64,000 bases of DNA from Methanomassiliicoccales archaeon (lineage in GTDB: Archaea; Thermoplasmatota; Thermoplasmata; Methanomassiliicoccales; UBA472), in contig JAVYMA010000001.1 of assembly GCA_038740345.1 (NCBI GenBank), forward strand, positions 1-64,000, written 5' to 3'. The notes below the pieces were generated by a model. That model ran no database searches and was not told the origin of the DNA. It worked only from the letters and a program-made list of their open reading frames with translations. How positions within the stretch are numbered: the stretch's first letter is position 1; every line of letters starts with the position of its first letter. A program made the position numbers and the translations under genes. Positions 51,484-60,879 of the stretch are shown one piece after another.

Positions 51484-52347
51484 TTGACGCTGCGATTGGC
51501 CGTGCCGAATAAGGGAAGGCTGAGCGAACGCTCGGTGCAGATTCTGAGGCAGGCAGGCCTGGAGATCGAGGACTCGGAGGAACGGAAGCTCTTCGCCAAC
51601 GTCAAGGCGCGAGACGTGGCGGTGATGTTTGTGCGCGCCTCTGACATCGTGAGCTTCGTGGCCAAGGGAGCGGTGGATGTGGGGATCACAGGCAAGGACC
51701 TTGTACTCGAAGCTGGATTGGATGTCAAGACCGTGTATGACCTCAACTTTGGGCATTGTAGGCTCTCCGTCGCCGCACCTGAATCCTCAGGGATAGAAAA
51801 AGTGGAGGACATAAAGGACGGCTCGGTGGTCGCCACCTCCTTCCCTAGCATGACGCGCAAATACTTTGAGAAGCAAGGGAAGAAGGTGGAGATAACCACC
51901 ATATCGGGTGCAGCGGAGGTAACTCCTCACATTGGAGTGGCCGACCTCATCGTGGACCTGGTATCCTCGGGCTCGACCCTGAAGGTCAATCACTTGAAGG
52001 AGGTGGCGGTGATCGCGCGCTCCAACGCCGTGGTCATAGTCAACCCGGAATCTTACCAGAGGAAGAGGGATGAGATCGAGGAGCTGGTCTCGGCCATAGA
52101 GAGCGTGGAGAACGCGGCCAACAAGAAGTACCTCATGGCGGACGTGCCGGTGAAATCATTGGAAGCGGTGCGCAAGTACTTCCCTGGGATAGCGGGCCCC
52201 ACGGTGATGAACATCGCCGGGCGGGATGATGTGGTGGCGGTGCACGTGGTCATAGACAAGGACAAGGCCTATGAGGCTATCACCCGACTGAAAAGGCTAG
52301 GGGCTACAGGAATACTCATCGTCCCTATAGATCGCATGGTCCCCTGA
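51484..52347 (+). CDS. hisG: ATP phosphoribosyltransferase, long form
   Basis: A 287-residue HisG of the long type: LRLAVPNKGRLSERSVQIL at the N-terminus, GAVDVGITGKDLVLEAG, ISGAAEVTPHIGVADLIVDLVSSG for PRPP, and a C-terminal regulatory ACT-like domain from about 210 (AIESVENAANKKYLMADVP). It catalyses the first histidine step and the C-terminal domain normally mediates histidine feedback. TTG 51484 is chosen because AGGTGA lies 4 nt upstream and no ATG is available in frame. Confidence 0.93.
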   Translation: MTLRLAVPNKGRLSERSVQILRQAGLEIEDSEERKLFANVKARDVAVMFVRASDIVSFVAKGAVDVGITGKDLVLEAGLDVKTVYDLNFGHCRLSVAAPESSGIEKVEDIKDGSVVATSFPSMTRKYFEKQGKKVEITTISGAAEVTPHIGVADLIVDLVSSGSTLKVNHLKEVAVIARSNAVVIVNPESYQRKRDEIEELVSAIESVENAANKKYLMADVPVKSLEAVRKYFPGIAGPTVMNIAGRDDVVAVHVVIDKDKAYEAITRLKRLGATGILIVPIDRMVP

Positions 52348-52383
52348 GGTGATCCGCTGAGAGAGGAATGGCAGAGGTCTACG

Positions 52384-53409
52384 GTGCGTGACATACCGCT
52401 TTACTACAATCCCAAGGTCTCCGGGCTGCGCATGGACACTTCCACCAATCCCTTAGGCGCCAACCCTGCGGCCAGGGAAGCGCTGCGCGAATGCATGGAG
52501 ATGGACCTGAATCAATACCCTTCGCCCTATTCCGACGCCCTGAGGTCGGCTTTGGGGGAGCTTTACCATCTCCCGCCTGAGGACTTCGTGGTGGGCAATG
52601 GCTCGGATGAGGCCCTGGACATAATATTCAAGAGCTTTGTGGAGCCAGGAGAGAGCGTGGTGCTCCCCTACCCTGGCTATTCCTTACATTCATTCTTCGT
52701 CAAGGTGAACGCGGGCAGACCTGTATTCATTGATCTAACAGAGGACTTCCAATTGGATGTGGATGCTCTGAACCGCGCGGGAGGCAAAGTGCTGTTGCTC
52801 TGCAACCCTAACAATCCCACTTCGAACACCTTCCGCAATGATGACATAGAAGCTCTCATCGAGAGCGTGCCGGAGAGGATAGTGGTGGTGGATGAAGCCT
52901 ATGGTGAATTCGCCGGCAAATCCTTCATACCTCGAGTGGAGGATTACGAGAACGTCATAGTCACCCGCACCTTCTCCAAGGCATATGCCTTGGCGGGCAT
53001 GCGCATAGGATACGCCGTTTCCAACCCCGAGTTGGCGGGAGTGATGCAGCGAGTCAAGATACCTTATTCCTTGAATCGCGTCTCCGAGGCCGTGGCCATC
53101 AAGGCATTGAAGGACCAGGATTTCCTGAGGCGCAGCGTGGAGGTGGTGAACCAAGGGAGAAGGCAGCTGGAACATGGATTGACCGCTCTCGGCTTCCACG
53201 CCTTCCCCAGTGAGGCCAATTTCATCCTCTTCCGAGGGGATGTCGACCACCGGGAGCTGGTGGAATCGCTAGCCAGGAAAGGCGTCATGATCCGCGACTT
53301 CGGGGACAGGAGGAGATTGGAAAACTGCGTGCGCACCACCATCGGCACCGCATGGATGAACGATCTGCTGCTCAGCAAGCTGGAGGAGGTGTTGCGCGAA
53401 TGCCAGTGA
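52384..53409 (+). CDS. hisC: Histidinol-phosphate aminotransferase
   Basis: A class II PLP aminotransferase of 341 residues: LDTSTNPLG-like start (MDTSTNPLGANP), VGNGSDEALDIIFKS, CNPNNPTSNTF, VVVDEAYGEFAG and the PLP-Lys segment RTFSKAYALAGMRIGYA. It converts imidazole-acetol phosphate to histidinol phosphate. GTG 52384 is the only good start; an ATG upstream is in another frame. The stop overlaps the hisH start region. Confidence 0.92.
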   Translation: MRDIPLYYNPKVSGLRMDTSTNPLGANPAAREALRECMEMDLNQYPSPYSDALRSALGELYHLPPEDFVVGNGSDEALDIIFKSFVEPGESVVLPYPGYSLHSFFVKVNAGRPVFIDLTEDFQLDVDALNRAGGKVLLLCNPNNPTSNTFRNDDIEALIESVPERIVVVDEAYGEFAGKSFIPRVEDYENVIVTRTFSKAYALAGMRIGYAVSNPELAGVMQRVKIPYSLNRVSEAVAIKALKDQDFLRRSVEVVNQGRRQLEHGLTALGFHAFPSEANFILFRGDVDHRELVESLARKGVMIRDFGDRRRLENCVRTTIGTAWMNDLLLSKLEEVLRECQ

Positions 53410-53999
53410 GCATGGCCATTGCCGACTACGGGGTGGGGAATCTGCATTCCATACGCAAGGCCTTGGAGATATGCGGGGCCAAGCCCTACATCGTTAGAGA
53501 CATGGAGGAGCTGCTAGGAGCGGAGTGCATCGTGCTCCCAGGGGTGGGAGCGTTCGACAAGGCCATGGAGCGCCTGCTTCCGGTGAGAGATAGGCTTCTG
53601 GAGAGGCTGGAGGACGCCACCCCTTGCCTGGGCATCTGCATAGGCATGCAGATCCTGTTCGAGTCCAGCCAAGAGGGGGGCTCGCCTGGATTGGGATTCT
53701 ATAAGGGAAAGGTGGTCAGGCTCAAGGCGGAGCGGGTGCCGCACATGGGATGGAACTCGGTGCGGAGCGAGGACCGCATAATGGATGGCATCCCCTCTCC
53801 CTACTTCTACTTCGCGCATTCATATCACGGCATGCCTAGTGAGGACATTACCATAGGAAGCACGGACTACTTCGGCCAGGTGCCTACCCTATTCCTTAAG
53901 GGTAACACCTATGGTACGCAGTTCCACCCCGAAAAGTCCTCCCTCTCAGGCATGAGGTTCTTGCGCAACTTCGTTGATTTCGCGGAGGCTTGCCTATGA
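53400..53999 (+). CDS. hisH: Imidazole glycerol phosphate synthase, glutaminase subunit
   Basis: A class I glutamine amidotransferase: MAIADYGVGNLHSIRKAL, the oxyanion and nucleophile region CLGICIGMQILFESS, VPHMGWNSV and the catalytic His/Glu in GTQFHPEKS. It supplies ammonia to HisF. The frame is open from 53352, but ATG 53400 (or GTG 53406 or ATG 53412) gives the normal N-terminus and a short overlap with hisC. Confidence 0.93.
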   Translation: MPVSMAIADYGVGNLHSIRKALEICGAKPYIVRDMEELLGAECIVLPGVGAFDKAMERLLPVRDRLLERLEDATPCLGICIGMQILFESSQEGGSPGLGFYKGKVVRLKAERVPHMGWNSVRSEDRIMDGIPSPYFYFAHSYHGMPSEDITIGSTDYFGQVPTLFLKGNTYGTQFHPEKSSLSGMRFLRNFVDFAEACL

Positions 54000-54706
54000 T
54001 GGTGCTTCCCGCGGTTGATATATTAGAGGGGAGGGTGGTCCAGCTGGTGGGAGGCAAGCCCGGCACGGAGCAGATCGTGCTGCCCGATCCAGTGGAGGTG
54101 GCCCTGGATTGGGAAAGGAAGGGCGCGCCCATGATCCATGTGATAGACCTAGATGGCGCATTCGGCAAGGGTGGCAATCCCCATATCATAAGAAAGATGC
54201 TTCAGTCCCTGAGGATACCGATGCAGATCGGAGGGGGAGTGCGCTCCACCGCCATCGTGGACCAGTACCTCGAATGGGGAGCGGCCAGAGTGATAGTGGG
54301 GACCAGGGCCATCTCGGACCCCAATTGGCTGCGGGAGATCGCCCAACGCCACCCAGGGAAGATCGTGCTAGCTTTGGACGTGGCCAAAGGGCAGTTGCAG
54401 GTCAAGGGATGGCAGGAATCCGCGCGAATCGCCCTGGAGCAGATATTCGAGCTTATTCGCCCGCTTCCTCTGGCAGCGGTGCTGCACACCGATGTGGACG
54501 TGGAGGGGAGGGCACAAGGAATAAATGCCAAGGAGGTGCGTAGCTTCGTGGAGCGCTGCCCGCACAAGGTGATCGCCTCGGGGGGCATAAAGGACCTGGA
54601 TGACATCAAGGCTTTGGAGTCTCTGGGAGTGGGGGCGGCCGTGGCCGGCATCGCTCTCTATACCAAGCGGATCGATCCCGCGGATATCTGGAGGAGAGGA
54701 AGATGA
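53996..54706 (+). CDS. hisA: Phosphoribosylformimino-AICAR ribotide isomerase
   Basis: A (beta/alpha)8 barrel of 236 residues: MVLPAVDILEGRVVQLVGG with the N-terminal catalytic Asp, MIHVIDLDGAFG, IQIGGGVRS-type segment (MQIGGGVRSTAIVDQYL), and HTDVDVEGRAQGIN with the second catalytic Asp. It overlaps hisH as ATGA and hisB by 4 nt. Divergence from hisF in the same operon is clear in the DLDGAFG and TDVDVEG motifs. Confidence 0.93.
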   Translation: MMVLPAVDILEGRVVQLVGGKPGTEQIVLPDPVEVALDWERKGAPMIHVIDLDGAFGKGGNPHIIRKMLQSLRIPMQIGGGVRSTAIVDQYLEWGAARVIVGTRAISDPNWLREIAQRHPGKIVLALDVAKGQLQVKGWQESARIALEQIFELIRPLPLAAVLHTDVDVEGRAQGINAKEVRSFVERCPHKVIASGGIKDLDDIKALESLGVGAAVAGIALYTKRIDPADIWRRGR

Positions 54707-55254
54707 AGCGCGAGTCCATTGTGGAGCGCAAGACCAGGGAAACCGAGATAAGAATCGAGCTCAACATAGATGGGAAGGGCAAGGCCGAGGTAGAGCTAGA
54801 GGACCAGTTCCTACGCCACATGCTGGAGTCCCTGGCCAAGTACGCCTCTTGGGATCTTAGGGTGAAAGGGAAGGGGGACAACGAGCATCATCTCCTGGAG
54901 GATGTGGCCATAGTATTGGGCATGGCCCTGAAGGAGTCCATAGGAGAAGGACCGATAGAGCGCATAGCCTCGGCTACCGTCCCCATGGATGACGCTTTGA
55001 TCACCGTGGCCTTGGATCTGATCGACAGACCCTATGTGGATATCGAATGCCCCAATGCCTTATACCATCATTTCCTGCGCTCATTGGCCATGTCCTCGGG
55101 GATGACCTTGCACGTGGTCAGGATACGGGGGTTCGACGAGCACCACCTGGTAGAGGCGAGCGTGAAGGCCCTAGGCTTGGCGCTGAGGAGCGCATTGAGG
55201 CCCAGGGATCGCTTGCTTTCCACCAAATCCCAGCCCAAAGTGAGGAGGAGCTGA
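54703..55254 (+). CDS. hisB: Imidazoleglycerol-phosphate dehydratase
   Basis: A monofunctional 183-residue IGPD with the paired metal-binding motifs [15 protein letters not shown] and [15 protein letters not shown], plus [17 protein letters not shown]. It dehydrates imidazole glycerol phosphate at a di-manganese site. No HAD-type histidinol phosphatase domain is fused, so that step must be supplied elsewhere, possibly by the PHP gene at 56607. Confidence 0.93.
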   Translation: MKRESIVERKTRETEIRIELNIDGKGKAEVELEDQFLRHMLESLAKYASWDLRVKGKGDNEHHLLEDVAIVLGMALKESIGEGPIERIASATVPMDDALITVALDLIDRPYVDIECPNALYHHFLRSLAMSSGMTLHVVRIRGFDEHHLVEASVKALGLALRSALRPRDRLLSTKSQPKVRRS

Positions 55255-56006
55255 TGCTGACCAAGCGCATCATACCCTGTTTGGATGTCAAGGACGGGGT
55301 GACGGTCAAAGGAGTCAACTTCATGAATCTGCAGGAGGTGGGCGACCCTCCCGAGATGGCCGCCGCCTATGAAGCCCAGGGAGCGGATGAGATAGTCTTC
55401 TTGGACATTTCGGCCTCGGCCGAAGGACGCAAGACCCTGATGCACGTGGTGGAGAAGACCGCCGAGCGCCTCTTCATCCCCCTGACGGTGGGAGGAGGGA
55501 TACGCAGCCGGGAGGACATGCGCACCGCCCTAAATGCAGGGGCGGATAAAGTATCGATCAACACCATAGCCGTCCAGCGACCGGAGGTCATCAGGGAGTG
55601 CGCCGAGGACTTTGGCAGCCAATGCGTGGTGGTGGCCATCGATGCCAAGCGCGAGGGGTCTAGCTGGAAGGTCTACACCCACGGGGGCAGGAAGCGAACC
55701 GAGCTGGATGCCATCGAGTGGGCGGTGAGGGCGCAGGAGCTGGGGGCAGGGGAGATACTGCTCACGAGCATGGACGCTGACGGCACCAAGGATGGATATG
55801 ACATCCCTTTGACGGAGAAGGTGGCGGAGGCCGTGGACATCCCCGTGATAGCCTCAGGGGGATGTGGCAGCGCCGAGCACATATTCCAAGTGCTCAAATG
55901 CACTAAGGCGGAGGCAGCTTTGGCCGCCTCCATATTCCACTATGGCGAGCTCACGGTGGGCCAGGTGAAGAGCTATTTGCGGGAGAGGGGAGTGAGGGTG
56001 AGATGA
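55254..56006 (+). CDS. hisF: Imidazole glycerol phosphate synthase, cyclase subunit
   Basis: A 250-residue barrel: [67 protein letters not shown] and [17 protein letters not shown]. Catalytic Asp residues are in CLDV and MDADGT. It shares one base with hisB (TGATG) and overlaps hisIE by 4 nt. It forms the synthase complex with HisH. Confidence 0.94.
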   Translation: MLTKRIIPCLDVKDGVTVKGVNFMNLQEVGDPPEMAAAYEAQGADEIVFLDISASAEGRKTLMHVVEKTAERLFIPLTVGGGIRSREDMRTALNAGADKVSINTIAVQRPEVIRECAEDFGSQCVVVAIDAKREGSSWKVYTHGGRKRTELDAIEWAVRAQELGAGEILLTSMDADGTKDGYDIPLTEKVAEAVDIPVIASGGCGSAEHIFQVLKCTKAEAALAASIFHYGELTVGQVKSYLRERGVRVR

Positions 56007-56605
56007 CGGAGCTCAAGTTCGATGAGAAGGGACTCATACCCGTCATAGTCCAGGATGCCCTGACCTCAGAGGTCCTGATGATGGCCTACGCCAATCGCGA
56101 GGCCTACGAGAAGATGCTGCAGACCGGACGCACTCATTTCTATTCTCGCTCCCGGGGAAAGCTGTGGATGAAGGGAGAGACCTCAGGACATGTGCAGGAC
56201 ATAGTTTCCATGCAGGTCGATTGCGACCGCGACTGCTTGCTGGTGCGCGTGAGACAGACGGGTGTGGCGTGCCATTTGCAGCGCCCTAGCTGCTTCCAGG
56301 ATCTGGTATACGGCGAGCTGGAGGGCACTTCCGCCATAATCCCCGAGCTGCAGAGGGTAATAAAGGAGAGGAAGGAAAGTCCGAAGGAGGGCAGCTACAC
56401 CAACTCCTTACTCGCCAACGAGGACAAGATGCTCAAGAAGGTGGTAGAGGAAGCAGCGGAGGTGGCCTTGGCCTGCAAGTCGCAGGACCAAGAGGCGCAG
56501 CACCGGGAGGTGGCGGACCTCATATATCATCTGATGGTGGTGTTGGAGGGAAAGGGTGTGGATATGGAAGGGGTGTACCGCGTGTTGTGGCAGAGGAGGA
56601 AGTGA
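56003..56605 (+). CDS. hisIE: Bifunctional phosphoribosyl-AMP cyclohydrolase / phosphoribosyl-ATP pyrophosphatase
   Basis: Residues 1-110 are HisI ([36 protein letters not shown] with the zinc cysteines, [12 protein letters not shown]). Residues 111-200 are HisE ([36 protein letters not shown]). Steps two and three of histidine synthesis are thus fused. Archaea more often keep hisI and hisE apart, so the fusion may indicate bacterial ancestry of this operon segment. Confidence 0.92.
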   Translation: MTELKFDEKGLIPVIVQDALTSEVLMMAYANREAYEKMLQTGRTHFYSRSRGKLWMKGETSGHVQDIVSMQVDCDRDCLLVRVRQTGVACHLQRPSCFQDLVYGELEGTSAIIPELQRVIKERKESPKEGSYTNSLLANEDKMLKKVVEEAAEVALACKSQDQEAQHREVADLIYHLMVVLEGKGVDMEGVYRVLWQRRK

Positions 56606-56606
56606 G

Positions 56607-57263
56607 ATGAGGATCGATCTCCACACCCACACCCTCCTCTCCGACGGAGAGCTCATCCCCATCGAATTGGCCAGGCGTGCGGCGGTGAAGGGACATAGCG
56701 CCCTAGCGGTAACCGACCATGCCTCCCTCTCCAATCTGGAGAGATTGATAACAGAAGCCCGGAGAGACGTGGAGCTGGCCTCGGATTATGGCCTGGACCT
56801 CCTAGTGGGGGTGGAGATAACGCATGTCCCGGCTAGGCAGATAGACAGGGTGGTCAAGGAAGCTAGGAGGAGGGGAGCGGAGATCATCGTCATACATGGC
56901 GAGACGGTAAGCGAGCCGGTGGAGAAGGGCACTAACCTGGCAGCCGTATCCAACCCAGAGGTGGACATATTGGCGCATCCCGGATTCATAACCCAGGAGG
57001 AGGCCGAATTGGCGGAGAGGAACGGGGTGGCCTTGGAGATCACCGCCCGGCGCTCACACAATCCCACCAACGGCCACGTGGCCCTCATGGCCATGAAAGC
57101 CGGAGCCATGATGGTGATAAACACCGACGCCCATTCCCCCTCCGACCTGATCGACCAGGAAGGGGCGCTCATGATAGCGCGCGCCGCCGGCCTGCCAGAA
57201 GAGGAGGCCAGGAAGGCGGTGCAAATCACACCGAAAGAATTGGTCAGGAGGGCAAGGTCATGA
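56607..57263 (+). CDS. PHP-domain phosphoesterase, candidate histidinol-phosphatase
   Basis: A PHP metal-dependent phosphoesterase of 218 residues: RIDLHTHTLLSDGELIP, ALAVTDHAS, GVEITH, DILAHPGF and VINTDAHSPSDL supply the conserved His/Asp metal ligands. It follows hisIE by one base and its end overlaps aspartate kinase by 4 nt. The operon lacks any other histidinol-phosphatase, and PHP enzymes (HisK type) perform this step in several lineages, so that role is a good inference. It is somewhat shorter than classical HisK. Confidence 0.85.
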   Translation: MRIDLHTHTLLSDGELIPIELARRAAVKGHSALAVTDHASLSNLERLITEARRDVELASDYGLDLLVGVEITHVPARQIDRVVKEARRRGAEIIVIHGETVSEPVEKGTNLAAVSNPEVDILAHPGFITQEEAELAERNGVALEITARRSHNPTNGHVALMAMKAGAMMVINTDAHSPSDLIDQEGALMIARAAGLPEEEARKAVQITPKELVRRARS

Positions 57264-58627
57264 AGGTGATGAAGTTCGGAGGGTCTTCGCTCAAAAGCGG
57301 AGAGGCCATGAAGCGGGTGTGCCGCATCATAGCCGCGGACGAGGAGCTGAAGGTGGTGGTGGTGTCCGCCCTGTCCGGGGTGACGGAGGAGCTCATTCAA
57401 TTCATGGGGCAGCTGCGCAAGGAGGACGAGATCGAGGCCTTCATAAAAGGGATGGAAGAAAAGCACATCTCTCTTCTTAGGGACAGCGTCTCATCGGAAA
57501 CGATAAGAAAGGAGGCCTGCGCCAAGATCAAGGACAAGCTCACCCGCCTAGAGCGGGCGCTGTACGGCTTCGTCTATCTGGAAGAGCTGACGCCTAGGAC
57601 CAAGGATATAATCCAATCATTGGGAGAGAGACTTTCCGTGGTTTTGGTGGCCGCGACCTTGCAGGACATGGGAGTTAAGGCGGTGGCCATCGATGCCGAC
57701 GAGCTGGGCATAATCACTGACGGTGTATATGGAGGAGCGAGCGCGTTGCTCGATGCCACGGCCAAGAACATCTGCCCCCGCATCCGCCACATGTTCGACA
57801 GGGGCGAGACCCCTGTGGTCACGGGGTTCTTCGGCCGTACTCCCGAGGGACATGTGACCATCTTCGGACGCAACGGCTCCGATTACTCTGCAGCGGTTAT
57901 CGCCAACGCCCTGAACGCCGATTCTTTGGAGATATGGAAGGATGTCGACGGCTTCATGTCCGTGGACCCTAAGATCGTAAAAGAGGCGGTGCCTTTGGAC
58001 ACTTTGTCCTACGACGAGGCCGCCGAGCTATCCTACTTTGGGGCACAGGTATTGCATCCCCGCACGGTGGAACCGGCGCGCATGAAGAACATAACCATCT
58101 ATGTCAAGAACGTCTTCAAGCCTGAACTGAGAGGCACGGCCATCAAGCCCTCGGGGGTGCAGAAGGCCCAGGGCATAAAGTCCATTTCCTTCATGAAGAA
58201 CATGGCCATCATCAAGATCTACGGTGCAGGAGCGGGCTATAAGACAGGCGTCATCTCGGAGATATCCAGCAAGCTCACCGAGGCGGACGTTAACATCTAT
58301 TCCGCCGCCACCTCTCAGACCTGTGTGGCCTTCCTCATCTCCAAGAACGACCTGGCCATGGCGCAAAAGGCGCTGGAGGCCTCGAAAAGAGGGGTGATAG
58401 AGAGGATAGAGACGGTGGACGACATCGCCCTCTTGTGCGTAGTAGGAGAGGGGTTGGGGTACGAGAAAGGCATCGCGGCTCGCGTCTTCACCGCCGTGGC
58501 CCGGGAAGGCGTGAGCGTGAACATGATCTCTGCTGGTGCCTCGCTGGTGGCGTACCATTTCACCGTAGACCGGAAGGACCTGGAAAGGACCACGAGGGCG
58601 ATCCACAAGGAGTTCTTCGGGGGGTGA
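57260..58627 (+). CDS. lysC: Aspartate kinase
   Basis: A 455-residue aspartokinase: VMKFGGSSLKSGEAMKRV, VVVSALSGVTEELI, VTGFFGRTPEGHVTIFGRNGSDYSA (split here by the conserved loop), IWKDVDGFMSVDP and FGAQVLHPRTVEPA. Two C-terminal ACT units (about 305-455) suggest amino-acid feedback. It makes aspartyl phosphate for asd (45867), feeding threonine/lysine, homocysteine and, through aspartate semialdehyde, ADTH synthase. Confidence 0.93.
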   Translation: MKVMKFGGSSLKSGEAMKRVCRIIAADEELKVVVVSALSGVTEELIQFMGQLRKEDEIEAFIKGMEEKHISLLRDSVSSETIRKEACAKIKDKLTRLERALYGFVYLEELTPRTKDIIQSLGERLSVVLVAATLQDMGVKAVAIDADELGIITDGVYGGASALLDATAKNICPRIRHMFDRGETPVVTGFFGRTPEGHVTIFGRNGSDYSAAVIANALNADSLEIWKDVDGFMSVDPKIVKEAVPLDTLSYDEAAELSYFGAQVLHPRTVEPARMKNITIYVKNVFKPELRGTAIKPSGVQKAQGIKSISFMKNMAIIKIYGAGAGYKTGVISEISSKLTEADVNIYSAATSQTCVAFLISKNDLAMAQKALEASKRGVIERIETVDDIALLCVVGEGLGYEKGIAARVFTAVAREGVSVNMISAGASLVAYHFTVDRKDLERTTRAIHKEFFGG

Positions 58628-58970
58628 GGCGAAGCTGGGGAGAGCGCCGAACCCTTCAGCTCAAGGGTCCATCATTGACTTGACGTAGAGGGCCGACCGC
58701 CTTGTCAGGAGAAGCCGCTGACCCCGTTGGAGCCTGAGATAAGGAGGTGGAATCAAGTTTGGCTCTGGGCGGCAGGATCATGACGGCCGGCCCTGGATGA
58801 TACTATGCTTCGATTTAAGTTGGATGTATCATCCAACTATTGTAATTTATTGGTAATATTTATTCTATTTCATTATGCCGTTCAGACTTTTGAAAAATCT
58901 CCTTCCTTTGCCGTCGCAGGTTTTCAGCGCATGCCTTTTCTAAGCGGAAGACATTGGCACAAGATGTATT
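58628..58970 (+). promoter_or_regulatory. Intergenic control region upstream of pheA
   Basis: About 340 bases. The first 170 are GC-rich with no recognised gene. The rest is AT-rich and contains the 19-bp palindrome at 58819-58837, an inverted partial match (TGGATGATAC, 58794-58803) to its left, and TATA-like TAATATTTATT (58853-58863) about 110 nt before the pheA start. A frame at 58805-59053 overlaps pheA and is unlikely to be real. Confidence 0.45.
58819..58837. promoter_or_regulatory. Perfect 19-bp palindromic operator candidate upstream of pheA
   Basis: GTTGGATGTATCATCCAAC, identical over all 19 bases to the site at 28166-28184 in the cbi/hem control region. It lies 16-26 bp upstream of a TATA-like TAATATTTATT and 133 nt upstream of the pheA ATG. 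Exact recurrence at two operon promoters 30 kb apart points to a common regulator. Confidence 0.7.
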
Positions 58971-59810
58971 ATGAGCGCGAAAAGGAAGGTAGCCTTTCAG
59001 GGTGTGAGGGGAGCATACAGCGAGGACGCGGTGCATTCGTATTTCCACAATGAGGTGGAGACCGTGCCCTGTAGCGAGTTCGAAGAGGTCTTTCGCAAGG
59101 TGGAGACGGGAGAAGTCACACATGCCGTAGTGCCTGTGGAGAACTCTTTGGAAGGGAGCGTGACCACCGTCTCCGACCTGCTCCTGGACAGTGATCTCAC
59201 CGTAACTGGCGAGATCCTGATCTGGGTGCGCCATTGCCTCATAGGCCACCCTCAAGCAACCCTGCAGGACATACGCAGGGTGTACTCGCATCCCCAGGCC
59301 CTAGGGCAGTGCAGGAACTACCTGACCTCTCATCCCGAATGGGAGAAGGTGCCCGCATACGATACCGCTGGCAGCGTGAAGATGATCAAAGAAAGGGGCT
59401 TGAAGGAAGAAGCGGCCATCGCCTCGCGCCGGGCTGCCTCCACCTATGGCATGAAGATACTGGCCGAGGACATCCAAAGCGGTCAGCGGAACTTCACTCG
59501 CTTCTTCGTGCTGGAGAAGAGCGCATCCTTTCCCTCCGAAGGAGACAAGACTTCACTCGCCTTCAGCACCAAGAATATCCCTGGAGCCCTTTACAAGTGC
59601 ATAGGGGTGTTCGCTGAGCGTGGCGTGAACCTCAGCAAATTGGAATCTCGGCCTAGGAGGGGAAGGACGTGGGAATACGTGTTCTATGTGGACATCGACG
59701 GCCATGTCTCTGAACCGCAGGTAAGGGATGCCCTCACCGAGCTGGTCACCAAGGCCTCTTTCGTGAAGGTTTTTGGCTCATACAGGCGCGCCAAGGAGCC
59801 TAGCTCCTAG
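58971..59810 (+). CDS. pheA: Prephenate dehydratase
   Basis: A 279-residue enzyme. The catalytic part (about 1-180) has VAFQGVRGAYSEDAV, VVPVENSLEGSV, VYSHPQALGQCRNYL and the Thr-Arg-Phe motif in NFTRFFVLEK. A C-terminal ACT domain (about 195-275) has GALYKCIGVFAERGVNLSKL and the phenylalanine-binding ESRP. It makes phenylpyruvate, with ACT-mediated feedback expected. It stands apart from the aro operon, behind the TTGGATG palindrome, and ends in TAG. The 3' end overlaps the converging aminotransferase gene by 11 nt. Confidence 0.93.
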   Translation: MSAKRKVAFQGVRGAYSEDAVHSYFHNEVETVPCSEFEEVFRKVETGEVTHAVVPVENSLEGSVTTVSDLLLDSDLTVTGEILIWVRHCLIGHPQATLQDIRRVYSHPQALGQCRNYLTSHPEWEKVPAYDTAGSVKMIKERGLKEEAAIASRRAASTYGMKILAEDIQSGQRNFTRFFVLEKSASFPSEGDKTSLAFSTKNIPGALYKCIGVFAERGVNLSKLESRPRRGRTWEYVFYVDIDGHVSEPQVRDALTELVTKASFVKVFGSYRRAKEPSS

Positions 59811-60879
59811 AATCCGAGGAGCGGAGCACATGAAGGATGTTCTCCAGACCTTGGCTAAGCTCTTGCCCTTCCAAGCTGAAGGTCATCCTTACACTCCCTG
59901 GTATCCCGAAATACCTGCCCGGGCAGACCGCAGTGGAACGATGGCGCAACAGTCGTTGGGCGAAGACCTCGTCATCCAGGCCTGCTGGAAGATGCAGTAG
60001 CAGATGTAGACCGCCATCGGGCTCGGTGATCTCCAGACCTGAATCCTCAGCCCAATCCCTGATCAAAGGGAGGTTCCTGCTGGATATCCTCAGCACGCGC
60101 TCGCGGAACCAATCTTTGCGCTCCAGGGCTGCAATGGCTATCTCCATGGAGCGCGATGGTAGACGCCAGGAGGAATATAGGCGGGATTCGTTCACCCTTT
60201 TCGCCACTTCCTCCGGTCCGATGAGCCAGCCCACGCGCAGCTTCCCTAGGCCGAAAAGCTTGGACATGCCATTGGTAATCACGCAATTATCGCCTAGAAG
60301 AAAGGCAGACCTGGGGGGGCGAGAATAGCACATCTCGCGGTAAACCTCATCGACAAGCACGAAGGCTTCTTGCTCCTCCGCTACTTCGATGATCGCTCTC
60401 ATTTCCTCATCGTCAATCCTCTTTCCACTGGGATTGTGCAGATTGGTCAAAGAGACGACCTTTGCCCCTTTCTTAAGATCCCTTTCCAGAACCTCAATAT
60501 CCGGTGAGAAGTCGTTCTCCTTCTTCCGCGGCACCATCCCGAAGGCGCTGAAGAATGCTTTCGTGCAGGCGCGCATAGGGGCATATGTCGGCTCCTCAAT
60601 GAGCCCCATGTCCTTGCGGGAGAAGCAGGACTCGTACAAAGCGTAATTCGCCGCCTGCGCTCCTGGGGTTAGGGCTATCTTCGAACGCTCCGCGCCATAA
60701 GCTCTGGAGATGGCTTCGTAGAGACGTTCCTCCGCCTCGAACTCATCTATCTCCCAATCGTTCACCTTTGGTCGGAAGCCTTCTTCATAAGGCTCTGGTG
60801 CACCCGATCTATCCATGTCTATGCAGGCGCCGCGGCACCGCAGAAGCCATTCCTCCAGCAGGAACGGCTCGAACCTCAT
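59800..60879 (-). CDS. PLP-dependent aminotransferase, fold type I (class I/II)
   Basis: This 359-residue protein has LTPGAQAANYALYE, SLTNLHNPSGKRID, FVLVDEVYREM and the PLP-Lys region VITNGMSKLFGLGKLRVGW, with a C-terminal substrate Arg candidate in GSVRMTF. It belongs to the aspartate/aromatic aminotransferase superfamily. Convergence with pheA makes an aromatic or similar substrate plausible but unproven. The preferred start ATG 60879 makes an ATGA overlap with the flavin-reductase gene upstream, so the two are co-translated. Confidence 0.82.
   Translation of the reverse strand: MRFEPFLLEEWLLRCRGACIDMDRSGAPEPYEEGFRPKVNDWEIDEFEAEERLYEAISRAYGAERSKIALTPGAQAANYALYESCFSRKDMGLIEEPTYAPMRACTKAFFSAFGMVPRKKENDFSPDIEVLERDLKKGAKVVSLTNLHNPSGKRIDDEEMRAIIEVAEEQEAFVLVDEVYREMCYSRPPRSAFLLGDNCVITNGMSKLFGLGKLRVGWLIGPEEVAKRVNESRLYSSWRLPSRSMEIAIAALERKDWFRERVLRISSRNLPLIRDWAEDSGLEITEPDGGLHLLLHLPAGLDDEVFAQRLLRHRSTAVCPGRYFGIPGSVRMTFSLEGQELSQGLENILHVLRSSDSRS

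Noticed and set aside
58805-59053. 82-codon frame overlapping the palindrome and the 5' end of pheA
   Set aside because: It begins in the control region and runs out of frame through the well-supported pheA coding sequence.
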